The translations under genes were made by a program, and so were the position numbers. Below, piece by piece: positions 25,593 through 34,400 of a DNA stretch of 34,469 bases. The stretch spans positions 1 through 34,469 of the forward strand of contig VFZQ01000002.1 of NCBI GenBank assembly GCA_016871135.1, written 5' to 3'. The notes below the pieces were generated by a model. It was not told where the DNA came from. It saw only the letters and a program-made list of their open reading frames with translations, and ran no database searches. Source of the stretch: Acidobacteriota bacterium. GTDB lineage: Bacteria; Acidobacteriota; Terriglobia; Bryobacterales; Bryobacteraceae. Numbering within the stretch: the stretch's first letter is position 1; each line of letters begins with the position of its first letter.

Positions 25593-27296
25593 TCAGTTAC
25601 CGGCCAGGTGGTCGAGCGCCGCCTTCGTAAAAGCGGCGACGAAATCGGCGCCGTTGTTGATGAGGTTGTCGCGGGTCTGGTAGTCGTAGACGATGTCGGG
25701 CGTAACGCCGACGTTTTCGATGTAGCGCGAGGCGGGGAAGCCTGGGGCCGAGCGCATCTCGGGGCGGACGAGCATGGTTGGCGTCATCGACACCGCCCCT
25801 TCGGAATAGAACCCAGCTTCGAATTGAATCGTCGATCCGCCCGCGCCCGCGGTGCGGTAACCGAAGATCTTGCCGCGCTTGTTGTCTTGGACCAGCGCGG
25901 CGAACATGTCACCGGCGGAGGCCGTAAACTCATCGGTGAGCAAGAGGACTGGTTTTGTGTACGACAGTGGCGCTCCATTGCGATCGCGGGCCGGCGCGGC
26001 TTCGAGTCCATCCTGGCAGAAGGGCATTGTGCCCGTACGTCCGCGATTTTCCGAATACGCCGCTTCAATGTCCTTAAGCAATGCCGCGTACAGTTTTTGT
26101 TCGTCAGCCGAACCGAAGTCGAGCGCCCCCTGGTACGCGTCGCGCCACGCAAGCACGTCGAACAGCGTCGGCCGGTATTCGAGGCCAAAGACCTGGAAGT
26201 TGCGGGTCATCAGATAGCCAAGCATGCCCTCCGCATAACACCCAAAGCCGCCACCATTGCGTGTGATGTCGACGATCAGGACATCGGTGTTGGCCTGCAT
26301 GAAAGCGATTTCGGTCTGAAACTGGCGCAGCGCCGAGTTGACAACGCCGAAGCTGCCGAGGTTAAACGTTCCGACTCGAATGAAGCCGATGCGCTTGCCT
26401 TCCGCGGTCCACGTCCCGGAGTAATAGAAGTCGGCGCGCGACCGGCCGAGGCGTTGCTGAAAAATAGCAGGGAGTCGAAATATCGGATCGCGCGCGTGAA
26501 ATCCGCGCAGATGTTTCGATGGCCGAGCCACGTTGTTTTGCAGTTTGATCCAGGGCTTCTTCCAGGACGGCACCTCCTCGCCAATCACTTCCTCTACGTC
26601 GCTGTGTTTCTCCGCGGCGCGCCCGAGGCGGAAGTTGGGGAGCGGGCCGAGCTTCGTGATCGGCGTGCCCTCCTTGTCCCAATCGATGGTGTAGCTTTTC
26701 TCGGCGCCGTCGGCCCTGCGGATCAGTAGCGTCGCCGAATTCCCGAGTTCGGGCGAACGCGGCTGCACTCCCTGCGTGCGGTAGGTCACGTAGTCGGCGG
26801 CCCAGCGGCGCGTTGAACGTGGGTTACCGAAAACGTTCATTCTCGCGATCTCGTCGATGACCTGCGCGACAGGTCTGCCGTCGATCTGCAAGATCTCGTC
26901 GCCAACGGCAAAGTCGAACGTTCGCGCGGGCAGGTGGTTGCGGTCGATGGACTCAATCAGCAGTTTGCCGTCGTAAATGTCGCTGAACAGATGCAGGTCG
27001 GCCGAGAAATCGGAGTTCAAGATGTAATAACTGTGCACGTCGTTGAGCTTGGCGACGTACTCGTTGACGATCTCCAGATACGCCAGATCATCCTTGCTCG
27101 CGCGAATCCGCTCCATCCAAGGCCGCAGATCGAACAGGTCGAAGCCGAGATTATCGCGCTTCCATTCATAGGGCGCGTACTGCTTGGCGTAGGCGCTGGC
27201 GATGGTCTGAAAGTCGATCGCCTTCTGCTCCGGCGTCAACTGCGCCGCGAGCGGCAGGGTGATGGCTGCAAGCAGCGCGAGTCTGGAAATATACAA
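25593..27296 (-). CDS. Exported S41-family (C-terminal processing) peptidase with PDZ-like region
   Basis: Probable TTG start at 27296 with AAGGAG upstream, giving (M)YISRLALLAAITLPLAAQ. PDZ-like FAVGDEILQIDGRPV; S41 motifs VLIVDITRNGGGFGCYAEGML, PVLLLTDEFTASAGDMFAALVQDNKRGKIFG. Confidence 0.88.
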   Translation of the reverse strand: MYISRLALLAAITLPLAAQLTPEQKAIDFQTIASAYAKQYAPYEWKRDNLGFDLFDLRPWMERIRASKDDLAYLEIVNEYVAKLNDVHSYYILNSDFSADLHLFSDIYDGKLLIESIDRNHLPARTFDFAVGDEILQIDGRPVAQVIDEIARMNVFGNPRSTRRWAADYVTYRTQGVQPRSPELGNSATLLIRRADGAEKSYTIDWDKEGTPITKLGPLPNFRLGRAAEKHSDVEEVIGEEVPSWKKPWIKLQNNVARPSKHLRGFHARDPIFRLPAIFQQRLGRSRADFYYSGTWTAEGKRIGFIRVGTFNLGSFGVVNSALRQFQTEIAFMQANTDVLIVDITRNGGGFGCYAEGMLGYLMTRNFQVFGLEYRPTLFDVLAWRDAYQGALDFGSADEQKLYAALLKDIEAAYSENRGRTGTMPFCQDGLEAAPARDRNGAPLSYTKPVLLLTDEFTASAGDMFAALVQDNKRGKIFGYRTAGAGGSTIQFEAGFYSEGAVSMTPTMLVRPEMRSAPGFPASRYIENVGVTPDIVYDYQTRDNLINNGADFVAAFTKAALDHLAGN

Positions 27297-27356
27297 TTTT
27301 GATCTCCTTGGCCAGCTTAGCAGCGTTGCACTTGGTACAATGGCCATTCCCGCTTT

Positions 27357-27737
27357 ATGGTTCAAGCGATACTCCGATTCTACAGTTACGTTTTCCAATT
27401 GCTCGTCTCGCTCGGCGCTCTTGGCGTTGGGCTGGTGGCCGCAATGAGTGAGAACACGACGTTCCAGTTCGAGTTCCTGCCGTGGTCCCCCAAGGAGCTT
27501 CAAAACTGGTTGCTCGTACTCGGCGCGATTGGCGTTGCAACTGTGGTGTTAGCTTTCAAGGGAAAGATGAAATTCCTGTTCCTGGCGTGGACGCTGGTAG
27601 TGACAGGGCTTGTTGTGCGCGGAATTTTCTTTTCGAGCTATCGATTTGACGGCGAAGCGGATTTCCAGTGGGCGCTAGGTTTTCTAGTTGGCGTCTTGGC
27701 GACTGTCCTCGGCGCGTGGAGCCGCGCGCGGAGCTAA
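27357..27737 (+). CDS. Small integral membrane protein of unknown function
   Basis: 126-aa ORF with four hydrophobic segments. Confidence 0.75.
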   Translation: MVQAILRFYSYVFQLLVSLGALGVGLVAAMSENTTFQFEFLPWSPKELQNWLLVLGAIGVATVVLAFKGKMKFLFLAWTLVVTGLVVRGIFFSSYRFDGEADFQWALGFLVGVLATVLGAWSRARS

Positions 27738-29092
27738 TCCCACAGCTCGTGCACGGGCCCGTATAGATCGCGATCCGCAAACGGCACGTATTCAAAGCCG
27801 CGGCCCGTCGGATCGTCGCGGCGAATGGTCGTCCAGTCGATGCCGAGCGCTGAGTAAATCGTCGCTTCGATGTCTTCGGCGCGGATGTCGCGATCGCGAC
27901 CCCAGCCGAACTCGCGCGATTCGGCGCCGCGGTCGTCGGTAACCCCGATCGCCCGCCGGCCGCGAATGCGGGCGCCGGCCCACAGCGCCGCTTGCTGCAT
28001 GAAGTGGTCGCGCCCATTCTGGGCGTTCGGATTGTTGATCGTCCGGCCAAACTCGCCCATCGCCAGGATTAGCGTGCGGTCGAGCAGTCCATCGGTCTTC
28101 AAATCCGCAATCAGAGTGCCGAGCGCGGCGTCGAACTGCCGGCCCGTGGAGTTCGCATTGCCCGCGTTCAAGCCGGCCGTGTAAATGTTCGCGTGCATGT
28201 CCCAGCCGCCGGAAGTAATCTGGACGAATCGCGTGCCCTTCTTGGCGCGCAGCAGATTGCGCGCGGCGATGCAGGCATTGCCGAAACCGGAGTTGCCGTA
28301 GCGGACGCGCTCGGCTTGATCGAACGTGAAAATGCGGTTGACATCGGCGTTGTACATCAATCGCCGCGCGCTGTCGTTCCACTTTGCGACCTCAACGGAC
28401 ACCGACCCGGTCACGCCGGCATCGCGCGTTTCCTTGTCCATGTCGAGCAGCATGCCGTAGCGGCGCTCGAAGATCGTTTGGTTGTCGAAGTGCGAAGTAT
28501 TGCCGAGCCCGCCGCCGCCGGGACTGACATAAAACGGCGCGTGCTCCGGCGCGAGATAACCCTGCGCGGGACCGCCACCGGTGTTGAGCGACAAGAATGC
28601 GGGAAGCGTCTGATCGGTGTTCTTCGGCCCGAGTTCCAACGACACCACCGAACCGATATGCGGCGCGATGCGCGCCAGTCCGGAAACCGGATTGCGGCCG
28701 ATTTGCAGCCACGTCTGCGCGAGCCCGTGCGCGGTGGCCCACGGTTTGATCGAACGCATCAGCGAAATCGAATCGATCTGCTCGGCGAGCTTCGGAAATA
28801 AGCCGGGCGCGAATGACATGCCGTCGTACGTCGTCGCCTCATAGTTGGCGGGCAGCCAGGGGCCGGTTTTCAAATCGAACGTATCGATGTGGCTCGGCCC
28901 GCCGTTCATGAGAATGAAGATGACGTTGTCGGCGGTGGCTTTCGTCGCGGGCGCCGCGTAGGCGATGCGCTCCATCGGGCGCTCGGGCAACAGGAAGTAG
29001 CCGCCAACGGCCGATGCCGCGTGCCGGAAGAAGACGCGGCGGTTGATGTGCGGCGCGCGCCAGAATCGTTGACCTTGAATGGGGTTCGGCAT
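27734..29092 (-). CDS. DUF1501-family protein with Tat-like signal
   Basis: HINRRVFFRHAASAVGGYFLL leader; VIFILMNGGPSHIDTFDLKTG, LLDRTLILAMGEFGRTI, GRDHFMQQAALWAGARIRG. Confidence 0.93.
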   Translation of the reverse strand: MPNPIQGQRFWRAPHINRRVFFRHAASAVGGYFLLPERPMERIAYAAPATKATADNVIFILMNGGPSHIDTFDLKTGPWLPANYEATTYDGMSFAPGLFPKLAEQIDSISLMRSIKPWATAHGLAQTWLQIGRNPVSGLARIAPHIGSVVSLELGPKNTDQTLPAFLSLNTGGGPAQGYLAPEHAPFYVSPGGGGLGNTSHFDNQTIFERRYGMLLDMDKETRDAGVTGSVSVEVAKWNDSARRLMYNADVNRIFTFDQAERVRYGNSGFGNACIAARNLLRAKKGTRFVQITSGGWDMHANIYTAGLNAGNANSTGRQFDAALGTLIADLKTDGLLDRTLILAMGEFGRTINNPNAQNGRDHFMQQAALWAGARIRGRRAIGVTDDRGAESREFGWGRDRDIRAEDIEATIYSALGIDWTTIRRDDPTGRGFEYVPFADRDLYGPVHELWD

Positions 29093-29096
29093 GGCG

Positions 29097-30932
29097 TTAT
29101 TCCTTGATCAGAAAGTCGGTTTTGTTGACCAGGACCCAGGCGAGGTCTTCCACTGTCGCGGTGCGGAGCGCGGGCGTCGTGGCGCGGCTGAGTGCGCTGG
29201 CCGCTTTGGCGCGTTCGGTTTCGGTCGGCACGCGGCCGAGATACCAAAGGAACAACTCTTCAACGGCGGCGTTGTTATCGGTCATCGCGACGACCGCGCG
29301 GATGTTCGGTGACGACGCGTTGCGAATGCGATCGCGGATGAAGACGTCGTTCATCATCGTCAGGGATTGCAGAATCGATCCGTCGCCGCGGCGAACAACG
29401 GTGTCGCGATTGCCACGCAGAAACGTATTCATCAGCGCACCCGCGCCACCGCCGGGTTCGGTGGTGTCGGGCAGCAGCCAGGCGCTTTGCACCGTGGCGG
29501 CGAAGCCTTGCGGCATGTAGTTCGCCCAGTTGCCGGAGCCTTGCGAAAGCACGTCATGGACTTCCTCGGCTTCCAAGCGTCGTGCGTAGTGGCGCGCGAA
29601 CAGCGGCACGTAATCGATCGACCATTTGCCGTCATAGCGGGAGCTTAGCTGATACGTCGTCGAGAGCACGATGGCGCGAACAGTCTCACGCAGACTGTAG
29701 TTGCTGGCGACGAAGTGTTCCGCGAGCCGCCTCATCAACACTGGGTGCTGTGTTTGGAACGTCCACGGCGCGTCGGGCGGCTTGTCGGGATCGAGCCGCG
29801 CGGGATCGAGCGAATCGACAGGTTCGGCAAGCCCGAGTTGGAAGAGCTGCTTCCAAATGCGATTGACCATGTTCTTGGCGAACATCGGATCGGCGGTGAG
29901 CGAATCGGCGAAGGCTTCACGCCAAGGCTGACCGGCGGACGGCGTCTTGCCGTCGCGGTATTCCGGCGTGACGTTTAGTGTGGCGCCGACGCGAATACGA
30001 TTGGGGCGATTGCCGAACCCCGTGTTGAGATCGTATGTGCCCGTGGCGCGATCGGTGATATCGAAACTGCCCTGATACTTGTCGCCGGCGGGAGCGGTGC
30101 GGCCGCCGATGTTCAGCCGCGCGAAGAACGCCGACATCTTGTAGGCTTCCATGCGGGTGACGCCGCGGCCCCACACGCTGAGGATGTCGAGATGGCCGCG
30201 GCCGTTGTGGCACGCGAGGCAGTCATAGTGGCCGAGTCCGAGAAAGATCGTCGCGGGGCGGATGAACGCGGTGTCGTAGCGGTCCTGCACCGGGCCGCCC
30301 GGCGTAATCGTGCGGACCGACCAGTTAGCCGGACCGCTGTCGTAGTTATTGCCGGCTGCGGCGATCAATTCCCAGGCGAGATCGCGTATCGATTTATCTT
30401 CGACAACGGCTTGTCGCAAATAGTCGTACATCGTGTTGCGGCCGTTGACGTTTTGGTTGGCGTTGAAGGCCGTGCGGTTGTTCTGCACGAGGTCGCCGAG
30501 CCAGGTCGACCAGCGATTCAGGTAATCGGGCGAATTAAGCAGGCGATCGACGAGAGCTTCGCGTTTGGTGGGATCAGTATCGCCGACGAACTCGCGATAC
30601 TCGGCGGGTTTGGGAAGGCGGCCGGCGAGATCGAGATAGATGCGGCGGACGAACTCGGCGTCGGTGGTTAACGCGGCGGCGGGGATCTTGTCCCGTCCAA
30701 GCCGGCCAAGGATCTCTTCGTCGATGAAGTTGCGCCAGGGCAGATCGGCGGCGTTGGCGGACTTGGTGGCCGCTTTGCTCGCATATTTCATCGCGCGTAG
30801 GTGAACATCGGCGATGGTGCGTTCCTCGCGAAGCAGAAACTCGTCCGGGTTCGCGGTGAACGTGCAGTTCTCCCCCGAGATCTGCGCGTACAGACTGCCC
30901 GTCAGCAGGAGTACGAAATGTTGGATTTTCAT
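29097..30932 (-). CDS. DUF1549/DUF1553-domain exported protein
   Basis: Start trimmed to MKIQHFVLLLTGSLYAQ. FVRRIYLDLAGRLPKPAEYREFV...REALVDRLLNSPDYLNRWSTWLGDLVQ (DUF1549); CLACHNGRGHLD; FAKNMVNRIWKQLFQLGLAEPVDSLDP (DUF1553). Confidence 0.94.
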   Translation of the reverse strand: MKIQHFVLLLTGSLYAQISGENCTFTANPDEFLLREERTIADVHLRAMKYASKAATKSANAADLPWRNFIDEEILGRLGRDKIPAAALTTDAEFVRRIYLDLAGRLPKPAEYREFVGDTDPTKREALVDRLLNSPDYLNRWSTWLGDLVQNNRTAFNANQNVNGRNTMYDYLRQAVVEDKSIRDLAWELIAAAGNNYDSGPANWSVRTITPGGPVQDRYDTAFIRPATIFLGLGHYDCLACHNGRGHLDILSVWGRGVTRMEAYKMSAFFARLNIGGRTAPAGDKYQGSFDITDRATGTYDLNTGFGNRPNRIRVGATLNVTPEYRDGKTPSAGQPWREAFADSLTADPMFAKNMVNRIWKQLFQLGLAEPVDSLDPARLDPDKPPDAPWTFQTQHPVLMRRLAEHFVASNYSLRETVRAIVLSTTYQLSSRYDGKWSIDYVPLFARHYARRLEAEEVHDVLSQGSGNWANYMPQGFAATVQSAWLLPDTTEPGGGAGALMNTFLRGNRDTVVRRGDGSILQSLTMMNDVFIRDRIRNASSPNIRAVVAMTDNNAAVEELFLWYLGRVPTETERAKAASALSRATTPALRTATVEDLAWVLVNKTDFLIKE

Positions 30933-30966
30933 TACACCCAATCCTCTTGCCAAAGCCTAACACTAT

Positions 30967-31731
30967 TTACGAAGGAGAGTTGCGGTCTATCCGTTTGGCT
31001 GCGCGGAGGGCTTCGAGTTCTTTCTTTAGGGGGGCCCAGTAGGCCCGGTCGAGGTTGGTTTCGATGCGCTGCTCTTCGGCGAGTAGGCGGTCGATTTCGT
31101 CGCGATTTCCGGCGATGGCGGCGCGGAGGACGGGACGGCGATCCGCATGCGCTAGAGTCTTATCCGGGTAGTCGAGCGCGACTCGTAGGAGGAGGTCGGG
31201 CGTGCGAAGTTCTTGTAGCCAAAAATCGACGAGCGAATCGGTACGCGGTATCGTTTTTGAAAAGTAGGTTACTTCCACCAGCCGCTCAATCATCGGCCAA
31301 TCCTTCGATCGCTGCGTTTTCTTCGCCTTTACGAGATCGGGGATCGAAATTAGATTGATCGGTCCTTCCGGCGCATTGACGACGAACCGACGCTCCCACA
31401 ATTGATCAAAATCATCGACGCCTCGCATCCGAGACATAACGTCAATCCGCAGATCCTCAAGGTCCTCGCGTTTGCACCGATAGTGAACGGCGTGGCCGCG
31501 CTCCATAATTGCCGGGTCGAGCGGAGGCACCGCGATCAACTCCGCCTGCAGATCAGCGAGAGCTTCGCCAAGCTTGTCGAGCGTTTCGAAATCTGGCGTA
31601 AGCGCTAGATCGAGGTCGCGGCTAAATTGCGCCGCGCCGTACAACACGCAGGCCTGCCCGCCGATAACCAGAACCTTCACTCCACTCTTCCGGAACGAAG
31701 AAAGGGCTACTCGAATCAGGTTCGGGTCCAA
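30967..31731 (-). CDS. Nucleotidyltransferase-fold protein (MNT/AbiEii-like)
   Basis: VLVIGGQACVLYGAAQFSRDLDLALTPDFETLDKL carries the GG...D.D nucleotidyltransferase motif. TTG start at 31731 preceded by GAGGA. Confidence 0.8.
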   Translation of the reverse strand: MDPNLIRVALSSFRKSGVKVLVIGGQACVLYGAAQFSRDLDLALTPDFETLDKLGEALADLQAELIAVPPLDPAIMERGHAVHYRCKREDLEDLRIDVMSRMRGVDDFDQLWERRFVVNAPEGPINLISIPDLVKAKKTQRSKDWPMIERLVEVTYFSKTIPRTDSLVDFWLQELRTPDLLLRVALDYPDKTLAHADRRPVLRAAIAGNRDEIDRLLAEEQRIETNLDRAYWAPLKKELEALRAAKRIDRNSPS

Positions 31732-31858
31732 GAGATCCTCCTAGCGACAAAAAGTTGGCCCAGAGCTTGGCGGACTCCCGCCACCGCTCCTCCGGCGTCA
31801 GAGCATACCACTCCGCCCACTCGTCGCCAACCAAATCCTCCGCGCGGATGCGTTCCAC
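31622..31858 (-). CDS. Small acidic/Trp-rich protein overlapping the nucleotidyltransferase gene out of frame
   Basis: GTG start at 31858: MERIRAEDLVGDEWAEWYALTPEERWRESAKLWANFLSLGGSLGPEPDSSSPFFVPEEW. Its frame overlaps the first 110 nt of the downstream gene and contains that gene's ribosome-binding site. Confidence 0.6.
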   Translation of the reverse strand: MERIRAEDLVGDEWAEWYALTPEERWRESAKLWANFLSLGGSLGPEPDSSSPFFVPEEWSEGSGYRRAGLRVVRRGAI

Positions 31859-31867
31859 GCTTTCATT

Positions 31868-32180
31868 CTAATCCGCCAGACGCCGCATCAGGATCAGATC
31901 GCTGCCGGTCGTGTCGGCCTGGCCCCAAATCAGCGTGGTGCCATCGGGCGAAATATCCGCGCGCGTCGGGAATGCCTTTCGCTGGAACGTAGTAGATACC
32001 GTCGCGGGTGATGGCGACGCTTAGAAACCTTGCAAGGGCCGGCAGGTCGACACTACGGAGCGACTCACCGTCGACCAGCTCCATGACGAAGTAGTTCTCG
32101 CCAACATCGAACGGCGCGACGATACTCGGATGATTCAGCGCCGCGACCGGATCTAGCCGTGTGCCGGCGGCTAGGGGCAT
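31868..32180 (-). pseudogene. Decayed Ser/Thr protein kinase with C-terminal TolB-like propeller (internally deleted and frameshifted)
   Basis: Frame 1 reads MPLAAGTRLDPVAALNHPSIVAPFDVGENYFVMELVDGESLR...SVAITRDGIYYVPAKG (kinase fragments plus propeller fragment). The next segment is only sensible in another frame: AFPTRADISPDGTTLIWGQADTTGSDLILMRRLAD-stop at 31868. Confidence 0.75.
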
Positions 32181-32210
32181 AGGCTTGTATCTTATCGCGA
32201 ACGTGTTAGG

Positions 32211-34400
32211 ATGCGTGCCATGTATCGATTGCTCCTCGCCACGCTCGCCCTTCATGCCGAAATCAAGTGCGATCTGTCCGCCTACAAGCCGCAGGAGGGC
32301 ATCGCGGCGCAGATGCGTCTCGGGACCCTTGAACTTTCCTGGCAGGGCGAGAAAAACGAACGCCTCCGCGCGCGGTTCGATATTCGGAACGGCGTGCCGG
32401 TGATTCAGCAGTTGGCCGTTGGCGCGACGGTGCTCGGGCGCGATCTGGAGCCGGAGTATCAACTCACGACGGCTGTGCGCCGCATGACGACGCAGCAAGT
32501 GCAGCCTTTGCAAGGACTTGGTGTGGAGTTGACGCCCAACGTCATCAACCGCGAGAAGTGGAACGCGTTCTGGGACGCGCCGTTGATGGTGCCGGGACGC
32601 CTGAACACAAATCTCGATCTCCCGCGCAAGCCGGAAGAGATCCAAGTTTCCACCGCGAAGTTCAAGGCGACGAGTTGCGTCGTCCGCACCGCGGGCGCGC
32701 GCGTCGAGGTGGAGTTCAACGGCTTCGAAGCGGGAAGCTTCGCGGGATCGCTGCGCTTCACCGCGTACAAGGGCTCGAACCTGCTGCGGCAGGAAGTGAT
32801 CGCCAAAACGGAGCAGCCCTCGGTTGCCTACAAATACAACGGCGGGCTGCGCGGCTTTGCGATCGGCGAAAACACGCGCATGGTGTGGCGCGATACGGCG
32901 CGCGGCTGGCAGCACTACGCCTTCGGCGGATCCGTGAACGACGACTCTGTCGCGCTGCGCGCGCGGAATCGCTTGGCGATTCTCGAGACACACGGCGGGT
33001 CAATCGCGGTCTTCCCGCCCTCGCACAAGTTCTTCTGGTCGCGTGAGATCGAGACGAACCTGGGCTACGTCTACTACCGCAAGGAGAGCGATACAAAAGC
33101 CGCGATCGGTGTGCGGCAGAACGACCGCGAAGTCGGCGCAAAACCGTGGGGCGTTTCCGACGCGGTGTGGAACCGGCGCGTCAGCCAGACCCGATCGCAC
33201 ATGCACAATTTCGCCCTCTACAACGCGCCCGCCGGCACGATGCAGCGCATGCCGGTTTACTACTACCTCAGCAACGCCGACGGCCGCGCGACCCAGCAGG
33301 CCGTGATGGCGCTGACCAACGACGATGTCTACAAACCGCTGCCCGGGTATAAGGTGATGGTCAGCCATTTTCACTTCCACTACAACGAGCAGTTGACCGA
33401 CCTCGGCACCATCGACTTCGAGCCGACTTGGCTGCCCGTCTTCCGCGATCTCGGCATCAACATCGCCATCCTCGCCGACTTCCACGGCGACTCCCATGCG
33501 ACCGATACCGGCAAGGTCCGGCTCGACGAACAGAAGGTCTATTTCCAAGGCTGCGAGCGATTCTCCGACAAAGATCTGCTGCTGATTCCCGGTGAAGAGC
33601 CTGACGCGCACTTCGGCGGGCACTACCTCTTTATGTTTCCGAAGCCCATCTACTACACGCACGGCAAGCCGAAAGAGAAGCAGCCGTTTGTCGAGGACAT
33701 CGCGGGATACGGCAAGGTCTATCACACCGATTCCGCTGCCGATGAACTCGAATTCCTCAAGCGCGAAAACGGTCTTGTGTGGCAAACGCATCCGCGCACG
33801 AAGGGCTCGACCGGCTACCCCGATGCCGTGCGCGACCGCGACTTCTTCAAGAGCGACCGTTACCTCGGTGGCTCGTTTCAATCGCTGCCAGTCGATCTCT
33901 CCGAACAGCGCATCTGCGAAAAACGCTGCTTCGATCTGCTCGACGACATGAACAACTGGGGCGCTCCGAAATACATGCTGGCCGAGGGCGATACGTATAT
34001 GAAGTACCCCGACGACGAGACCTATCCGCAGTTGATGGTGAACTACGTGAAGCTCGATCGCGTGCCGAAATTCAAGGACGGCTGGACGCCCGTGGTGAAC
34101 GCGTTGCACGCGGGCGATTACTTTGTTACGACGGGCGAAGTGCTGCTGCGCAACTGGGCCCTCAAGGGGAACACGTACACCGCCGAGGCCGAGTGGCGCT
34201 TTCCGCCCGAGTTCGCCGAGCTTGTGTGGAGCGACGGCGCGAAGGTCGAGCGCCAGATCATCGACATGCGCGACAAGCCGCCGGCGTCGAGCCACAAGTT
34301 CAACATTCCGTTCAACAGCGCGGGCAAGAAGTGGGTGCGCTTCGCGGTGTGGGATTCGGCGGGCAACGGCGCCTTCACCCAGCCGGTGCATTTGAAGTAA
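32211..34400 (+). CDS. Large exported protein with PHP/CehA-like metallohydrolase signatures
   Basis: Leader M(RAM)YRLLLATLALHAE; beta-rich N-terminal half; C-terminal half with VMVSHFHFHYNEQL, IAILADFHGDSH, LLIPGEEPDAHFGGHY and LVWQTHPRTKGSTGYPDA in the order expected for PHP-like metal ligands. Confidence 0.78.
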   Translation: MRAMYRLLLATLALHAEIKCDLSAYKPQEGIAAQMRLGTLELSWQGEKNERLRARFDIRNGVPVIQQLAVGATVLGRDLEPEYQLTTAVRRMTTQQVQPLQGLGVELTPNVINREKWNAFWDAPLMVPGRLNTNLDLPRKPEEIQVSTAKFKATSCVVRTAGARVEVEFNGFEAGSFAGSLRFTAYKGSNLLRQEVIAKTEQPSVAYKYNGGLRGFAIGENTRMVWRDTARGWQHYAFGGSVNDDSVALRARNRLAILETHGGSIAVFPPSHKFFWSREIETNLGYVYYRKESDTKAAIGVRQNDREVGAKPWGVSDAVWNRRVSQTRSHMHNFALYNAPAGTMQRMPVYYYLSNADGRATQQAVMALTNDDVYKPLPGYKVMVSHFHFHYNEQLTDLGTIDFEPTWLPVFRDLGINIAILADFHGDSHATDTGKVRLDEQKVYFQGCERFSDKDLLLIPGEEPDAHFGGHYLFMFPKPIYYTHGKPKEKQPFVEDIAGYGKVYHTDSAADELEFLKRENGLVWQTHPRTKGSTGYPDAVRDRDFFKSDRYLGGSFQSLPVDLSEQRICEKRCFDLLDDMNNWGAPKYMLAEGDTYMKYPDDETYPQLMVNYVKLDRVPKFKDGWTPVVNALHAGDYFVTTGEVLLRNWALKGNTYTAEAEWRFPPEFAELVWSDGAKVERQIIDMRDKPPASSHKFNIPFNSAGKKWVRFAVWDSAGNGAFTQPVHLK

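Noticed and set aside
25422-26729. 435-aa plus-strand ORF
   Set aside because: Antisense to the DUF5009-like and S41 peptidase genes; no recognisable motifs.
31863-32993. 376-aa minus-strand ORF as a real gene
   Set aside because: Its first two-thirds are antisense to the PHP-like gene. Only the part from MPLAAGTRL onward resembles protein, and that is a kinase relic.
33000-34391. 463-aa minus-strand ORF
   Set aside because: Exact antisense shadow of the well-supported PHP-like gene; composition (His/Val/Arg repeats) is typical of antisense reading in GC-rich coding DNA.
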